Shown: positions 17,801 to 26,483, counted from the stretch's first letter. The stretch: 55,813 bases of DNA from Chromobacterium alticapitis (GCF_002924365.1 NZ_PQWB01000040.1:1-55813), one strand, 5' to 3'. The notes: generated by a model not told the origin, from the letters alone. Made by a program: numbers and translations.

Positions 17801-18821
17801 CGGGTTTGGCCAGATGCAGCAGGTTTGCCCCACGCCCTTGCTGTCGTTGTTTGTGGAGGGCTGCCTGGACAAGGGGCAGGACCTGTACGAAGGCGGCGCG
17901 CGCTACAACGTGATCGCGCCATGCTTCACCGCGATCCCCAGCCTGATCAATTCCCTGTGGGCGATTCGCAGCATGGTGTTCGAGCGCGACAGCGCCGTGA
18001 CCTCGCTGCCGGAGTTGGTGCAGGCGCTGATGTGCGACTGGGGCGAATCCATGCAGGAGCCGTTTGTCAGTTCGCTGTCCGGGCCGGACCGCATCGCCGC
18101 GCAGGCTGAGCGCTACCGCGATTTGCGCAAGGCGGCGCTGGCGCTGCCGCGCTATGGACGCGGGCACGAGGGCATTGACGCGTTCGGCGACCATATTTGT
18201 GGCCGCATCGCCGATACCGTGGTCGATCTGTTCCATAACCCGGTGCAATCCACCGGCGATCAGATGGTTGCCCTGGCCCAGCGGCTGGGCACGAAGGAGC
18301 AACCGTTCGGAGGCTTCCAGATCCAGCCGGGCGTGGGCACTTTCGAGAACTATGTCGAGTTCGGCGGCATGGCCGGGGCGTCGGCCGACGGGCGGCGCAA
18401 CGGCGAGACCATTTCGTCCGACCTCAGCCCGACGCCCAGCCCGGCGGACCGGCCGGTGGCGCATCAGGAAGCGGCGTTCGGCAAAGTGCTGGATGGCTAC
18501 ACGGGCGAGGGCAACCGCGCCTTCAGCGACGGCGCGCCCATCGACCTGTGCATACGCGAGGACTTCCCGCGCGAGGAGCTGGTCGGGCTGCTGGACGCAT
18601 TCGCGAATGGGGCCGGCTCCAACATTCTGACCGTCACCTGCGGCGATCCGGACACGCTGGCCGGCGCCGCGCGCGACCCGGAGAAGTATGATCTGCTGCG
18701 GGTGCGGATGGGCGGCTGGACCGAGTTCTTCGTCTCCATGTTCCCGGCCCACCAGCGCCAGCACCAGCGGCGTCCGCTGGATGTTTCCGGCGGCTGCCCG
18801 GAAGGGGAGGGCAAGCGCTGA
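14880..18821 (+). CDS. Fusion of DyP-type haem peroxidase and CxE-type glycyl radical enzyme
   Basis: A 1313-residue protein. Residues about 40-390 match class B DyP peroxidases (YfeX/DypB-like): ASYVLAQRFRIKWDNIL, the proximal haem ligand His280 in DRSHIKCSR, distal Arg298 in VLRLGLPFG and GLFYIPSQADLGLP. The usual GxxDG distal Asp is not visible; that segment reads GCRFSENLNNPSDP. After a linker (about 390-570) a glycyl radical enzyme follows: GHVVPGYGEALELGLDGL, thiyl Cys891 and Glu893 in CDGCYEPQ, RNWFTLGGMNMLVALEAAMN, and the radical-glycine motif VRMGGW with Gly1279 near the C-terminus. Cys-x-Glu is the pattern of dehydratase/lyase-type enzymes, not the Cys-Cys of pyruvate formate-lyase. 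The ATG at 14880 has AAGGGGAG seven bases upstream; the frame extends 24 codons further without support. No dedicated activase lies beside it. The substrate is unknown. Confidence 0.85.
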   Translation: MERNPQQTAACPFEALEGSGERLSAGKGREARHAIWRLVQRGLVYPSPEAVFAIFKLRADDSLSLERLTELMAAVRREIHQQYGSSHTTAIVGVGFELWRRWAEAAGLSVPKGMRLSRPLMQSADAESETRSQVFVDGAAAFSDSGGDLWFHIKSREAAHCDQVFAFIDEWLSGEQAINPDATVRQHASTKASTLDRTGGKVLGCRFSENLNNPSDPLSIQQQTIVGFDDLAHAGASYVLAQRFRIKWDNILNMSPSQIEDLVGRTTDDILIPTRDDRSHIKCSRAQDGEGNTMAVLRLGLPFGQSDAVRNIDLSRKGASLRDEEGVVFAGYARSAEALESIVANQIGGGEGPIRDRLLANVHADAGGLFYIPSQADLGLPEVDVPDIADLEWSRFPGVDWDRLDRHFTQRSKNGLMYYNHKDYLFQMATMPEQDKAFKRPPSARVQLLLANAFMRWQDNWYFDRKQQELGHLRDWVAKKFGAAKVEDVMALPVMERMGWAIRMTVGHAYVDPEYGRRGRWQDEEGNWINGADTYRIQPEELIAGGLPNIGLGQGKYVMEYARRDEEMGNFFRGLGAASGVGHVVPGYGEALELGLDGLQRKVAEKLAGCPEASRSLYLAMQQALTGVSEHCEAYAALAEAMVDGMADGQAAEKANLRALAQRMRKLAHGKPETLLEAAQLVFTLHACLHLAGEPTAVGRLDQLLAPFYLADKQAGRLSEEEAQEIIDCFWIKIGEKVQSNRLFVEDHQPYGNMAMGGASGNYPQGAANNQWIQQVTVGGTVADDSPGAGSPAYNDVTILCLRAVRRLPLNAPCLSLRLRPDAPRQVLEEAALAILSGGAHPILLNDEAIIDGLHRSGDGVGEGAKVAERAEGRWRSEVALSAARDYACDGCYEPQLSGRNWFTLGGMNMLVALEAAMNQGKSWAMAGPVWFRGQRVSFTSAPPEEIHSYAELEDLLLKHLRWMYAKQLDGQLAGFGQMQQVCPTPLLSLFVEGCLDKGQDLYEGGARYNVIAPCFTAIPSLINSLWAIRSMVFERDSAVTSLPELVQALMCDWGESMQEPFVSSLSGPDRIAAQAERYRDLRKAALALPRYGRGHEGIDAFGDHICGRIADTVVDLFHNPVQSTGDQMVALAQRLGTKEQPFGGFQIQPGVGTFENYVEFGGMAGASADGRRNGETISSDLSPTPSPADRPVAHQEAAFGKVLDGYTGEGNRAFSDGAPIDLCIREDFPREELVGLLDAFANGAGSNILTVTCGDPDTLAGAARDPEKYDLLRVRMGGWTEFFVSMFPAHQRQHQRRPLDVSGGCPEGEGKR

Positions 18822-18952
18822 GCGGCGATGGCAAAACCCTTGATGCTGCGTTGCGCCGACGGGTCCTGCGGTTTGTACTGCCTGCGTCGGCGCGCCTTGC
18901 CTCAAACGCCTCGCAGAGTTTTGTTAGCGGTCTAAGCAGGCTGTCGAGCAAC

Positions 18953-18985
18953 AAAAAAATGCCGCCGGATGTCCGGCGGCATTTT
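18953..18985. terminator. Bidirectional rho-independent terminator
   Basis: GCCGCCGGA (18961-18969), a two-base loop, then TCCGGCGGC (18972-18980), flanked by an A-run and by atttt. It serves sdaA on the minus strand (A-run becomes T-run) and can also stop transcripts from the fusion gene. Confidence 0.9.
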
Positions 18986-19000
18986 CATTGCGGGGAGGGA

Positions 19001-20407
19001 TCAGGCGCAGGCCGCGTCGTCCACCCAGCGTATGGCTTGGCTGGGCACGATCTTGCTTTCCGCCTTGATCTGCAGGGCGAGGCCGCCGCAGGAGGTTTCG
19101 CGGTACTTGGCGTCCATGTCCTTGCCGGTTTCGTACATGGCGGCGATGACCTTGTCCAGCGACACCTTGGGGCTGCTGACACGGTGCATGGCCATGCGGG
19201 CGGCATTGATCGCCTTGACCGCGGCGATGGCGTTGCGCTCGATGCACGGAATCTGCACTTGGCCGCCCACCGGGTCGCAGGTCAGGCCCAGGTTGTGCTC
19301 CATGGCGATTTCGGCCGCCATGCACACCTGGGACGGGCTGCCGCCCATCAGCTCGGTCAGGCCGGCCGCGGCCATCGAGCAAGCCACGCCCACTTCGCCC
19401 TGGCAGCCCACTTCCGCGCCGGAGATGGACGCGTTGAGCTTGAACAGGCAGCCGATGGCGCCGGAGGACAGGAAGAAGCGCAGGCAGCTGTCGTCGTCCA
19501 GCGGCTGGATGAAGTGGTTGTAGTAGGCCAGCACCGCCGGCACGATGCCGCAGGCGCCATTGGTGGGCGCAGTCACTACGCGGCCGCCGGCGGCGTTTTC
19601 CTCGGACATGGCCATGGCGTACATATTGACCCAGTCCATCACGCTCATCGGGTCTTTGGCCACGGTCAGCGAGCTGGTCAGCATGCGGTGCAATGCCGGG
19701 GCGCGGCGCGGGATGCGCATGGGGCCGGGCAAATTGCCCTCGGTGCGCATGCCGCGCTCTATGCTGCCCTTCATCACGTCCCACACGCGGCGGAAGTGGG
19801 CCTGAGTGTCCTTGACGTCGTGGAAGGCCTTTTCGTTTTCCAGCACCAAGGCGGCGATGGACAGGCCGGTTTCCTCGCACATGTCCATCAGCTGCTGGGC
19901 GGTAACGAAGTGATACGGCACGGGAGTGTCGCTGCAGCTGGATTGGTCGAAGTGCTCCTCGTCGACGATGAAGCCGCCGCCTATCGAGTAATAGGTTTTG
20001 GTCAGGACTTTTTCGTCGCCGACGAAGGCGTGGATCTGCATGCCGTTTTCGTGGCGTGGCAGATTGGCGGTGTGGAAGTCCATGCCGAAGGCCACGCGCT
20101 GGTGGGTGCGGCCCAGCGTCAGCTGGCCGGTTTGTTCCACGTCGGCGATCAGGCCGGCGGAGTTGTCCGGGTCTACGGTGTCCGGCAGATTGCCGGCCAG
20201 ACCCAGGATGATGGCCTGGTCGGTGCAGTGGCCTTTGCCGGTGAGGGCGAGCGAGCCGTAGCAGTCCACATGGACGCGGTTCACTTGGTTGAAACGGCCG
20301 GTTTCCTTGAGCGCGCCGAGGAACTGGTGGCCGGCCTTCATCGGGCCGACGGTGTGGGAGCTGGAGGGGCCGACGCCGATTTTGTAGATGTCGCTCATGC
20401 TGAACAT
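19001..20407 (-). CDS. sdaA: L-serine ammonia-lyase (iron-sulfur type)
   Basis: A 468-residue single-chain L-serine dehydratase converting L-serine to pyruvate and ammonia. N-terminal part: DIYKIGVGPSSSHTVGPMKA. Catalytic part: TAPTNGACGIVPAVLAYY, SGAEVGCQGEVGVACSMAAA and GLTCDPVGGQVQIPCIERN, which hold the cysteines for the oxygen-labile [4Fe-4S] cluster. Length fits E. coli SdaA/SdaB. The ATG at 20407 has AGAGGTAG upstream; longer frames lack family similarity. It lies 187 bases downstream of sdaC in the same direction, and together they import and deaminate serine. Pyruvate would feed the pflB product encoded further along, so the set looks fermentative. Confidence 0.95.
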   Translation of the reverse strand: MFSMSDIYKIGVGPSSSHTVGPMKAGHQFLGALKETGRFNQVNRVHVDCYGSLALTGKGHCTDQAIILGLAGNLPDTVDPDNSAGLIADVEQTGQLTLGRTHQRVAFGMDFHTANLPRHENGMQIHAFVGDEKVLTKTYYSIGGGFIVDEEHFDQSSCSDTPVPYHFVTAQQLMDMCEETGLSIAALVLENEKAFHDVKDTQAHFRRVWDVMKGSIERGMRTEGNLPGPMRIPRRAPALHRMLTSSLTVAKDPMSVMDWVNMYAMAMSEENAAGGRVVTAPTNGACGIVPAVLAYYNHFIQPLDDDSCLRFFLSSGAIGCLFKLNASISGAEVGCQGEVGVACSMAAAGLTELMGGSPSQVCMAAEIAMEHNLGLTCDPVGGQVQIPCIERNAIAAVKAINAARMAMHRVSSPKVSLDKVIAAMYETGKDMDAKYRETSCGGLALQIKAESKIVPSQAIRWVDDAACA

Positions 20408-20490
20408 GATGCTACCTCTTTGAATGCTGGAATCTAGGAAGAAGAACAGGCCGGGCGGTTTGGAGCGTGCGATTGGGAGGGGGCCAGAGG

Positions 20491-20507
20491 GCCCGGCCAT
20501 GCCGGGC
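20491..20507. other. Perfect hairpin in the sdaC-sdaA intergenic region
   Basis: GCCCGGC-CAT-GCCGGGC forms a perfect seven-pair stem. There is no T-run on the minus strand, so it is not a classic terminator; it could tune sdaA expression or mRNA stability relative to sdaC. Confidence 0.4.
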
Positions 20508-20594
20508 CTCTCTATTTCAGCGCTGGAATCCGCAGCCTGATGACTGAGTCCCAATCCCCCAGCCAGCAAGGGCGGGGGGCCTGTTGGCTTACGA

Positions 20595-21893
20595 TCAGGC
20601 GATCAGATCGTAGAAGATCGCGGAGATGGCGATCAGACCGATCAGCACCACGAAGATGTTGCTGGCGGCGCCGGAGTACTTCTTCATCGCCGGCACTTTC
20701 TGGATGGCGTACATCGGCATCAGGAACAGCAGCATCGCGATCACCGGGCCGCCCAGGGTTTCGATCATGCCCAGGATGGACGGGTTGATGGTGGCGATGA
20801 TCCAGCAGGTCACGATCATGAAGATGGCGGTGTAGCGGTCCAGCTTGGACGATTCGATGGTCTTGCCGCTCTGGCGCAGTTGCTTGATCACCAGGCCGTT
20901 GAAGCCTTCCTTGGCGCCCAGGTAGTGGCCCAGGAAGGACTTGCTGATGGCGACCATGGCGATGATCGGGGCAACCCATTCCATCACCGGGTTTTGGAAG
21001 TGGTTGGCCAGGTAGGACAGGATGGAGATGTTCTGGGCCTTGGCGGCGGCCAGGTCGGCCGGGCTCAGGCTGAACACGCAGCTGAACACGAAGAACATCA
21101 CGGTCAGCACCATCATGGTGTGGGCGCGGATCAGCACGCGGCTGGAAGATTGCTCTGCGTCATCGCCGTGCAGCTTGCGTTGGTCCACAGAGAAGGACGA
21201 GATGATGGGCGAGTGGTTGAACGAGAACACCATGACCGGGATGGCCAGCCACAGGGTCTTGTAGAAAGCGCCGCTGGATACGGCGTCGCCCAGGCTGCCG
21301 GCGTGGCGGATGGCGGTGTCGCTCCATTGCGGGATCAGGTACAGGGCCAGCAGCATCAGCACGACCACAAACGGGTAGACCAGGATGCTCATCGCCTTGA
21401 CGATGACCTGGCCGCCCAGGCGCACGATGGACATCAGACCCAGGATCAGCGCCAGCGAGAACACGGCGCGGGTGGCGGTGCCGGTGCCCACTTCGATGTG
21501 CAGCTGGTTATTGAGGAAGGACAGCACCGTATTGGTGATGGCCACGCTGTACATCAACAGAATCGGGTAGATGGCGAAGAAGTACAGCAGGGTGATGATC
21601 TTGCCGGCGCCGAGGCCGAAGTGTTCTTCCACCACTTCGGTGATGTCCGCGCCTTCTTTGCTGCCGGACAGCACGAAACGGGTCAGGCCGCGGTGGGCGA
21701 AGAAGGTCAGCGGCAGGGCCAGGATGGCCATCAGCATCAGCGGCCACAAGCCGCCGATGCCGGCGTTGATGGGCAGGAACAGGACGCCGGCGCCGATGGC
21801 GGTGCCGTACAGGCCGAGCATCCAGGTGGTGTCGTGCTTGGTCCATCCGGACGAGCCGGAGCGGGAGGCGGTTGAGGCGATTGCTTGTGACAT
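20595..21893 (-). CDS. sdaC: Serine transporter, HAAAP family (SdaC/StpA type)
   Basis: A 432-residue inner-membrane permease with eleven hydrophobic segments. Family signature near the N-terminus: GLYGTAIGAGVLFLPINAG; further on VMVFSFNHSPIISSFSVDQR and MVAISKSFLGHYLGAKEGFN, as in E. coli SdaC. It imports serine, probably with protons. It is upstream of sdaA on the same strand, forming an uptake-plus-degradation pair. An exact FNR-type box lies about 200 bases upstream of its start, so it is probably induced without oxygen. Confidence 0.93.
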   Translation of the reverse strand: MSQAIASTASRSGSSGWTKHDTTWMLGLYGTAIGAGVLFLPINAGIGGLWPLMLMAILALPLTFFAHRGLTRFVLSGSKEGADITEVVEEHFGLGAGKIITLLYFFAIYPILLMYSVAITNTVLSFLNNQLHIEVGTGTATRAVFSLALILGLMSIVRLGGQVIVKAMSILVYPFVVVLMLLALYLIPQWSDTAIRHAGSLGDAVSSGAFYKTLWLAIPVMVFSFNHSPIISSFSVDQRKLHGDDAEQSSSRVLIRAHTMMVLTVMFFVFSCVFSLSPADLAAAKAQNISILSYLANHFQNPVMEWVAPIIAMVAISKSFLGHYLGAKEGFNGLVIKQLRQSGKTIESSKLDRYTAIFMIVTCWIIATINPSILGMIETLGGPVIAMLLFLMPMYAIQKVPAMKKYSGAASNIFVVLIGLIAISAIFYDLIA

Positions 21894-22095
21894 GATTGAG
21901 GTGCCTTTTCGAACGATATTTTGGAAATTCTGTTTTTGGGTCCGCCGTCTTCGCTGTTAGAGGCGGAGGGGCGGACAACCGGTTAGAGCGTTTAGCCGGC
22001 GGGGTTGACGTGAGGCTTGTTGAACCTCGCCTTGCTGAGTTGCCGTCATCGTACGGGCTTTTGTAATCGGCAAGGTACACATTTAAGAACATCAG

Positions 22096-22109
22096 TTGAT
22101 TCTTATCAA
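22096..22109. promoter_or_regulatory. FNR-type box upstream of sdaC
   Basis: TTGATTCTTATCAA matches the FNR consensus TTGAT-N4-ATCAA at every defined position. It is centred about 210 bases upstream of the sdaC start. I could not assign a -10 element at the exact class II distance on the minus strand, so the geometry is unclear. Confidence 0.7.
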
Positions 22110-22853
22110 GTTAAAATTGTCACAAAGCGAACAAATGAACAAGTCAGTCCGGCTGGCAGGGCTGAGGCAACTTGTTTTTATGTGGAATTTTTAGGCATTA
22201 AATTTTAAAATTTAAAATAAACTAGCAGTTAAGTTAAACAAAAATAAAATTTAAAAGAATAAAAACCCAATCTCCAAGAATATGAGAATGTCCTGGTTTT
22301 GCAATGGGGCGGGAGTGCGTTTGAGTGTTTGCTCTGTTTGTTGGCGGGTGCGATTCCGACTCGCTCGCAATCCTGTTGTTTCTGCATAACGAGGATGAGG
22401 TGAGTGCGTCAGGAGGGGCGGTGGGTTTGATTGTATTTTGTAAGTTATTGAATTTTATTTGTAAATTTTGGCTGGCCGGATGGAGCGGGCGGAGTGATCT
22501 TGCATGGGTTTTGCTGTGAGGCAAGTTTGAAATGGAATTGTTTTTGATCGAATTTGTTCATTATCCGCACGCTATGAGTAGATTATATTTTCGAAAATGA
22601 AAATAATTTTACCAAAACGAAAATATTCGGTTTCGAAGTGTGTGAATGCCGTTATTGTGAAGTGCGTGCGTGACAGACGCGGGGTCAAGATGCGGAGCCG
22701 GAAGGGAGTGCATGCGGCCATGCATGGAAGGTAGGGTTTGTCGCCTTTGCAGGCGTCTTGCATGCGCGTCGCGCGCGGCCTCCTTGAAATGGGACCGACA
22801 GTCATGCTGCTGAAGGGCAATGAGGCGCGGGGATCGGGCGGGGATGCGGTGAG

Positions 22854-22867
22854 TTGATCGTTATCAA
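22854..22867 (+). promoter_or_regulatory. FNR-type box of the focA promoter
   Basis: TTGATCGTTATCAA matches the FNR consensus at all defined positions. A -10-like TAAAAT at 22891-22896 places the centre of the box close to -41.5 from a start near 22902, the class II FNR-activated geometry. This leaves an 80-base leader before the focA ATG. Confidence 0.8.
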
Positions 22868-22981
22868 ACACGAATTTACTAATTCGAACATAAAATTTTC
22901 GTGAAGTCGCATCAGCTGCGAATGGCGGACAGCCATCGCGCGCGGCACAGCCTTCCCATACTTTATTAGAGACGCAAGAAA

Positions 22982-23764
22982 ATGAGCCATCCCTCCACTC
23001 TCGCCTACGTAGTCGACGAGGCAGCCAGCAAGCAGGAAGTGTTGCTGTCCGAGCCTGGCCGCTACCTGCTCAGTTCCGCCATGGCCGGCGCCTTGATCGC
23101 CGTCGTGCTCGCCGTCAGCCTGAAGCTGGGCCAGGTATTCTTCGCAGCCGGCGCGCCTGGCTACTACATCGCCACCTCCGGTTTTTTCGGCGTGGCGCTG
23201 GTCAGCATCATCGTCTGCAAGGTGGAGCTGTTCACCAGCAATGTGATGTATTTTACCGTGGGACGCCTTAGCGGGCGTTGCGGCACCTGCAACCTGCTGC
23301 GCAGCTGGGCCATGGTGTATGTCGGCAACCTGATCGGCGTGCTGCTGTTCGTCGCCGTGCTGGCCGGCGCCGGCGGAATGGGCGCGCTGCCCGCCGACCA
23401 TCTGCTGTTCAATGTGGTGGAACACAAGGTGCACGCTTCTTCTATGGAAATTTTCTGGAAAGGCGTGCTGTGCAACTGGGTGATCTGCCTGGCGGTATGG
23501 GTGCCGATGCGCCTGTCCAACGAGGCGGCCCGGCTGCTGATCATCATGCTGCTGGTGTTCGTGTTCTTCTTCTCCGGTTTCGAGCACAGCATCGCCAATA
23601 TGGCCTTCTTCTCGCTGGCCAAGCTGCAAGGCATGGCGGGCCTGGAATGGAGCGACATCCTGCATAATATGGCGCCAGCCACCTTGGGCAATATCGTAGG
23701 CGGCGCCATCGGCGTAGGCCTGGTGGTGTTCTGGCTGGAACGCCACACTTTGCAGGCTGTCTGA
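22982..23764 (+). CDS. focA: Formate channel FocA (FNT family)
   Basis: A 260-residue inner-membrane protein with six hydrophobic segments. FNT landmarks: CKVELFTSNVMYFTVGRLSG (omega-loop region of helix 2), VLCNWVICLAVWVPMR, FSGFEHSIANMAFF with the central pore His, and PATLGNIVGGAIGVGL. FocA exports formate made by pyruvate formate-lyase and can reimport it. It precedes pflB by 268 bases in the classic focA-pflB order, each with its own FNR box. ATG at 22982. Confidence 0.93.
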   Translation: MSHPSTLAYVVDEAASKQEVLLSEPGRYLLSSAMAGALIAVVLAVSLKLGQVFFAAGAPGYYIATSGFFGVALVSIIVCKVELFTSNVMYFTVGRLSGRCGTCNLLRSWAMVYVGNLIGVLLFVAVLAGAGGMGALPADHLLFNVVEHKVHASSMEIFWKGVLCNWVICLAVWVPMRLSNEAARLLIIMLLVFVFFFSGFEHSIANMAFFSLAKLQGMAGLEWSDILHNMAPATLGNIVGGAIGVGLVVFWLERHTLQAV

Positions 23765-23942
23765 GATGGATAGGGCATTTCAGGCTGTGAACGGCATGTA
23801 AATGTTCGTTTTCGAATGTAGTCGGCTCGGTACATCGGGTGCCGCGCCGATTTTGCTGTAAAATACTGATATTACAGGGGTGTTTGGCGCATTGTGCATG
23901 TTGCGGCGCAGGATCGGAATCGAGCTTGAAGCAGGGCGCTAC

Positions 23943-23956
23943 TTGATTAAGATCAA
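23943..23956 (+). promoter_or_regulatory. FNR-type box of the pflB promoter
   Basis: TTGATTAAGATCAA is an exact match to TTGAT-N4-ATCAA. A -10-like TACGAT at 23979-23984 again puts the box at about -41.5 from a start near 23991, predicting direct anaerobic activation of pflB independently of focA. Confidence 0.82.
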
Positions 23957-24032
23957 GCGTGATTTTCGGATGCGAATGTACGATGTGTTCAATATCTAAC
24001 ACTTACTGGATCTAGCCAAGAAGGAGCCCCAG

Positions 24033-26360
24033 ATGGACGCCATCACTCAAAATGCCGCTCAAGCCAACCCGTGGCGCGATTTCGCTGCCGGCGACTGGCA
24101 GAGCAAGGTCGATGTCCGCAACTTCATTCAGTTGAACTACCTGCCGTACGAGGGCGACGACAGCTTCCTGGCCGGCGCGACCGATCGCACCAAGAAACTG
24201 TGGGATACGCTGGGCGAGCTGCTGAAGCAGGAGCGCGCCAAGGGCGTGCTGGACGTGTCCGCCGACCGCGGCTCCTCCATCACCGCGCACGACGCCGGCT
24301 ACATCGACCAGGCCAATGAAGTGATCGTCGGCCTGCAAACCGACGCGCCGCTGAAGCGCGCCATCATGCCGAACGGCGGCCTGCGCATGGTCGAGAACGG
24401 CCTGGAAGCCTTCGGCTTCAAGTTGGACCCGATGATCAAGGAAGTGTGGGAAAAGTATCGCAAGAGCCATAACCAGGGCGTGTTCGATGTCTACACCCCG
24501 GAAATCATGGCTTGCCGCAAGTCCGGCGTGATCACCGGCCTGCCGGACGCCTACGGCCGCGGCCGCATCATCGGCGACTACCGCCGCGTGGCGCTGTACG
24601 GCACCGACTTCCTGCGCAAAGAACGCCAGCAGCTGTTCGCCGAACTGAATGACGTGGCCTTCACTGACGAAGTGATGCGTCAGCGCGAAGAACTGTCCGA
24701 ACAGTTCCGCGCCCTGGACGAACTGAAGCAGATGGCCGCCAAGTACGGCTATGACATCAGTCGCCCGGCCGCCAACGCTCGCGAAGCCATCCAGTGGGTT
24801 TACTTCGCCTACCTGGCTGCGGTGAAGGAACAAAACGGCGCCGCCATGTCCTTCGGCCGCGTGTCCACCTTCCTGGACGTGTACATCGAGCGCGACATCG
24901 CCGCCGGCGCGCTGACTGAAGAACAAGCCCAGGAAATGATCGACGATCTGGTGATCAAGCTGCGCATCGTCCGCTTCCTGCGCACTCCGGAATACGATCA
25001 ACTGTTCTCCGGCGACCCGACCTGGGTGACCGAATCCATCGGCGGCATGGGCCAAGATGGCCGCACCCTGGTGACCAAGAACAGCTTCCGCTTCCTGAAC
25101 ACTCTGTATAACCTGGGCCCGGCGCCGGAACCGAACCTGACCGTGCTGTGGTCCACCCGCTTCCCGCAAGGCTTCAAGAACTTCTGCGCCAAGGTGTCCA
25201 TCGACACCAGCGCCATCCAGTACGAAAACGACGATCTGATGCTGCCTTACTGGGGCGACGACTACGGCATCGCCTGCTGCGTGTCGGCGATGAAGATCGG
25301 CAAGCAGATGCAGTTCTTCGGCGCCCGCGCCAACCTGGCCAAGGCCATGCTGTACGCGATCAACGGCGGCCGCGACGAGAAGAGCGGCGCGTTGGTGGCC
25401 AAGGGTTTCGAACCCATCACCAGCGACGTGCTGACCTACGAAGAGCTGATGCCGAAGTTCGAGAAGATGATGGACTGGCTGGCCGCCACCTACGTCAAGG
25501 CGCTGAACTGCATCCACTACATGCACGACAAGTACGCCTACGAGCGCATCGAAATGGCGCTGCATGACCGCGACATCATCCGCACCATGGCTTGCGGCAT
25601 CGCCGGCCTGTCCGTGGCCGCCGACTCGCTGTCCGCCGTCAAGTTCGCCAAGGTCCACATCATCCGCAATGAAGACGGCCTGGCCGTCGACTACAAGATC
25701 GAAGGCGACTACCCGGCTTACGGCAACAACGACGACCGCGTGGACGACATCGCCGTCTGGCTGACCCAGTCCTTCATGGACCGCATCAAGGCCCAGCCCT
25801 ACTTCTACCGCGACTCCAAGCCGACCCAGTCTGTGCTGACCATCACCTCCAACGTGGTGTACGGCAAGAAGACCGGCAACACGCCGGACGGCCGCCGCGC
25901 CGGCGAACCGTTCTCCCCGGGCGCCAACCCGATGAACGGCCGCGACGTGAAGGGCTTTGTGGCGGCAGGCGCCTCGGTGGCCAAGCTGCCGTACGACTCG
26001 GCGCTGGACGGCATCAGCTGGACCGCATCCGCTACGCCGGACGCGCTGGGCCACACCGCTGAAGAGCGCATTCTGAACCTGGCCAACTGCCTGGACGGCT
26101 TCTGCTCCGCGCACCCGACCGCGTTCAGCAGCGCCCAGTGCACGCCGTTCGATTGCGAAGGCGAGCGCAACATCGCCGGCGGCGGCTTCCACGTCAACGT
26201 CAACGTGTTCAAGCGCGAAACCCTGCTGGACGCGATGGAGCACCCGGAACTGTACCCGCAGCTGACCATCCGCGTGTCGGGCTACGCCGTGAACTTCATC
26301 AAGCTGACCCGCGAGCAGCAGATGGACGTGATCAACCGCACCTTCCACGGCAAGATGTAA
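24033..26360 (+). CDS. pflB: Formate C-acetyltransferase (pyruvate formate-lyase)
   Basis: A 775-residue glycyl radical enzyme cleaving pyruvate with CoA to acetyl-CoA and formate. The active-site Cys415-Cys416 pair is in GIACCVSAM and the radical glycine is Gly750 in [12 protein letters not shown], followed by the usual [14 protein letters not shown] end. Start: ATG at 24033 with AAGGAG nearby. Codon use is strongly biased to C-ending codons with few rare ones, suggesting high expression. Its FNR box and the following pflA complete a standard anaerobic unit. Contrast with the CxE-type radical enzyme at 14880. Confidence 0.97.
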   Translation: MDAITQNAAQANPWRDFAAGDWQSKVDVRNFIQLNYLPYEGDDSFLAGATDRTKKLWDTLGELLKQERAKGVLDVSADRGSSITAHDAGYIDQANEVIVGLQTDAPLKRAIMPNGGLRMVENGLEAFGFKLDPMIKEVWEKYRKSHNQGVFDVYTPEIMACRKSGVITGLPDAYGRGRIIGDYRRVALYGTDFLRKERQQLFAELNDVAFTDEVMRQREELSEQFRALDELKQMAAKYGYDISRPAANAREAIQWVYFAYLAAVKEQNGAAMSFGRVSTFLDVYIERDIAAGALTEEQAQEMIDDLVIKLRIVRFLRTPEYDQLFSGDPTWVTESIGGMGQDGRTLVTKNSFRFLNTLYNLGPAPEPNLTVLWSTRFPQGFKNFCAKVSIDTSAIQYENDDLMLPYWGDDYGIACCVSAMKIGKQMQFFGARANLAKAMLYAINGGRDEKSGALVAKGFEPITSDVLTYEELMPKFEKMMDWLAATYVKALNCIHYMHDKYAYERIEMALHDRDIIRTMACGIAGLSVAADSLSAVKFAKVHIIRNEDGLAVDYKIEGDYPAYGNNDDRVDDIAVWLTQSFMDRIKAQPYFYRDSKPTQSVLTITSNVVYGKKTGNTPDGRRAGEPFSPGANPMNGRDVKGFVAAGASVAKLPYDSALDGISWTASATPDALGHTAEERILNLANCLDGFCSAHPTAFSSAQCTPFDCEGERNIAGGGFHVNVNVFKRETLLDAMEHPELYPQLTIRVSGYAVNFIKLTREQQMDVINRTFHGKM

Positions 26361-26425
26361 GCTGAAAAGAAGGTAGGGCGGGCAGCCGAAAGGCTTGCCC
26401 GCGCGGAAACACCATCGCATCAATG

Positions 26426-26458
26426 GCGGGGCGGTCCGGAAGGAAAGCCCCGCTTTTT
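26426..26458 (+). terminator. Terminator/attenuator between pflB and pflA
   Basis: GCGGGGC (26426-26432) pairs with GCCCCGC (26447-26453), followed by TTTTT. A second hairpin without T-run (GCGGGCA/TGCCCGC, about 26379-26401) precedes it. Partial termination here would keep activase levels below pflB. Confidence 0.8.
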
Positions 26459-26483
26459 CACCAGAATCACCGGAGATACGGCA

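Larger units (their letters stand above)
21894..22981. other. Long divergent regulatory region between sdaC and focA
   Basis: Almost 1.1 kb without a convincing gene, AT-rich in its middle (about 22100-22660). It contains two exact FNR-type boxes at 22096 and 22854, one near each flanking gene. The central part has poly-A/T stretches and only short open frames without family similarity. Its length is unusual for this gene-dense window; a small RNA or lost gene cannot be excluded. Confidence 0.6.

Noticed and set aside
16719-18905. 728-codon open frame antisense to the glycyl radical domain
   Set aside because: Shadow of the real gene with a biased Gln/Arg/His composition and no recognisable domain.
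18851-20437. 528-codon plus-strand frame antisense to sdaA
   Set aside because: Gly/His/Val-rich shadow; the minus strand encodes an unmistakable serine dehydratase.
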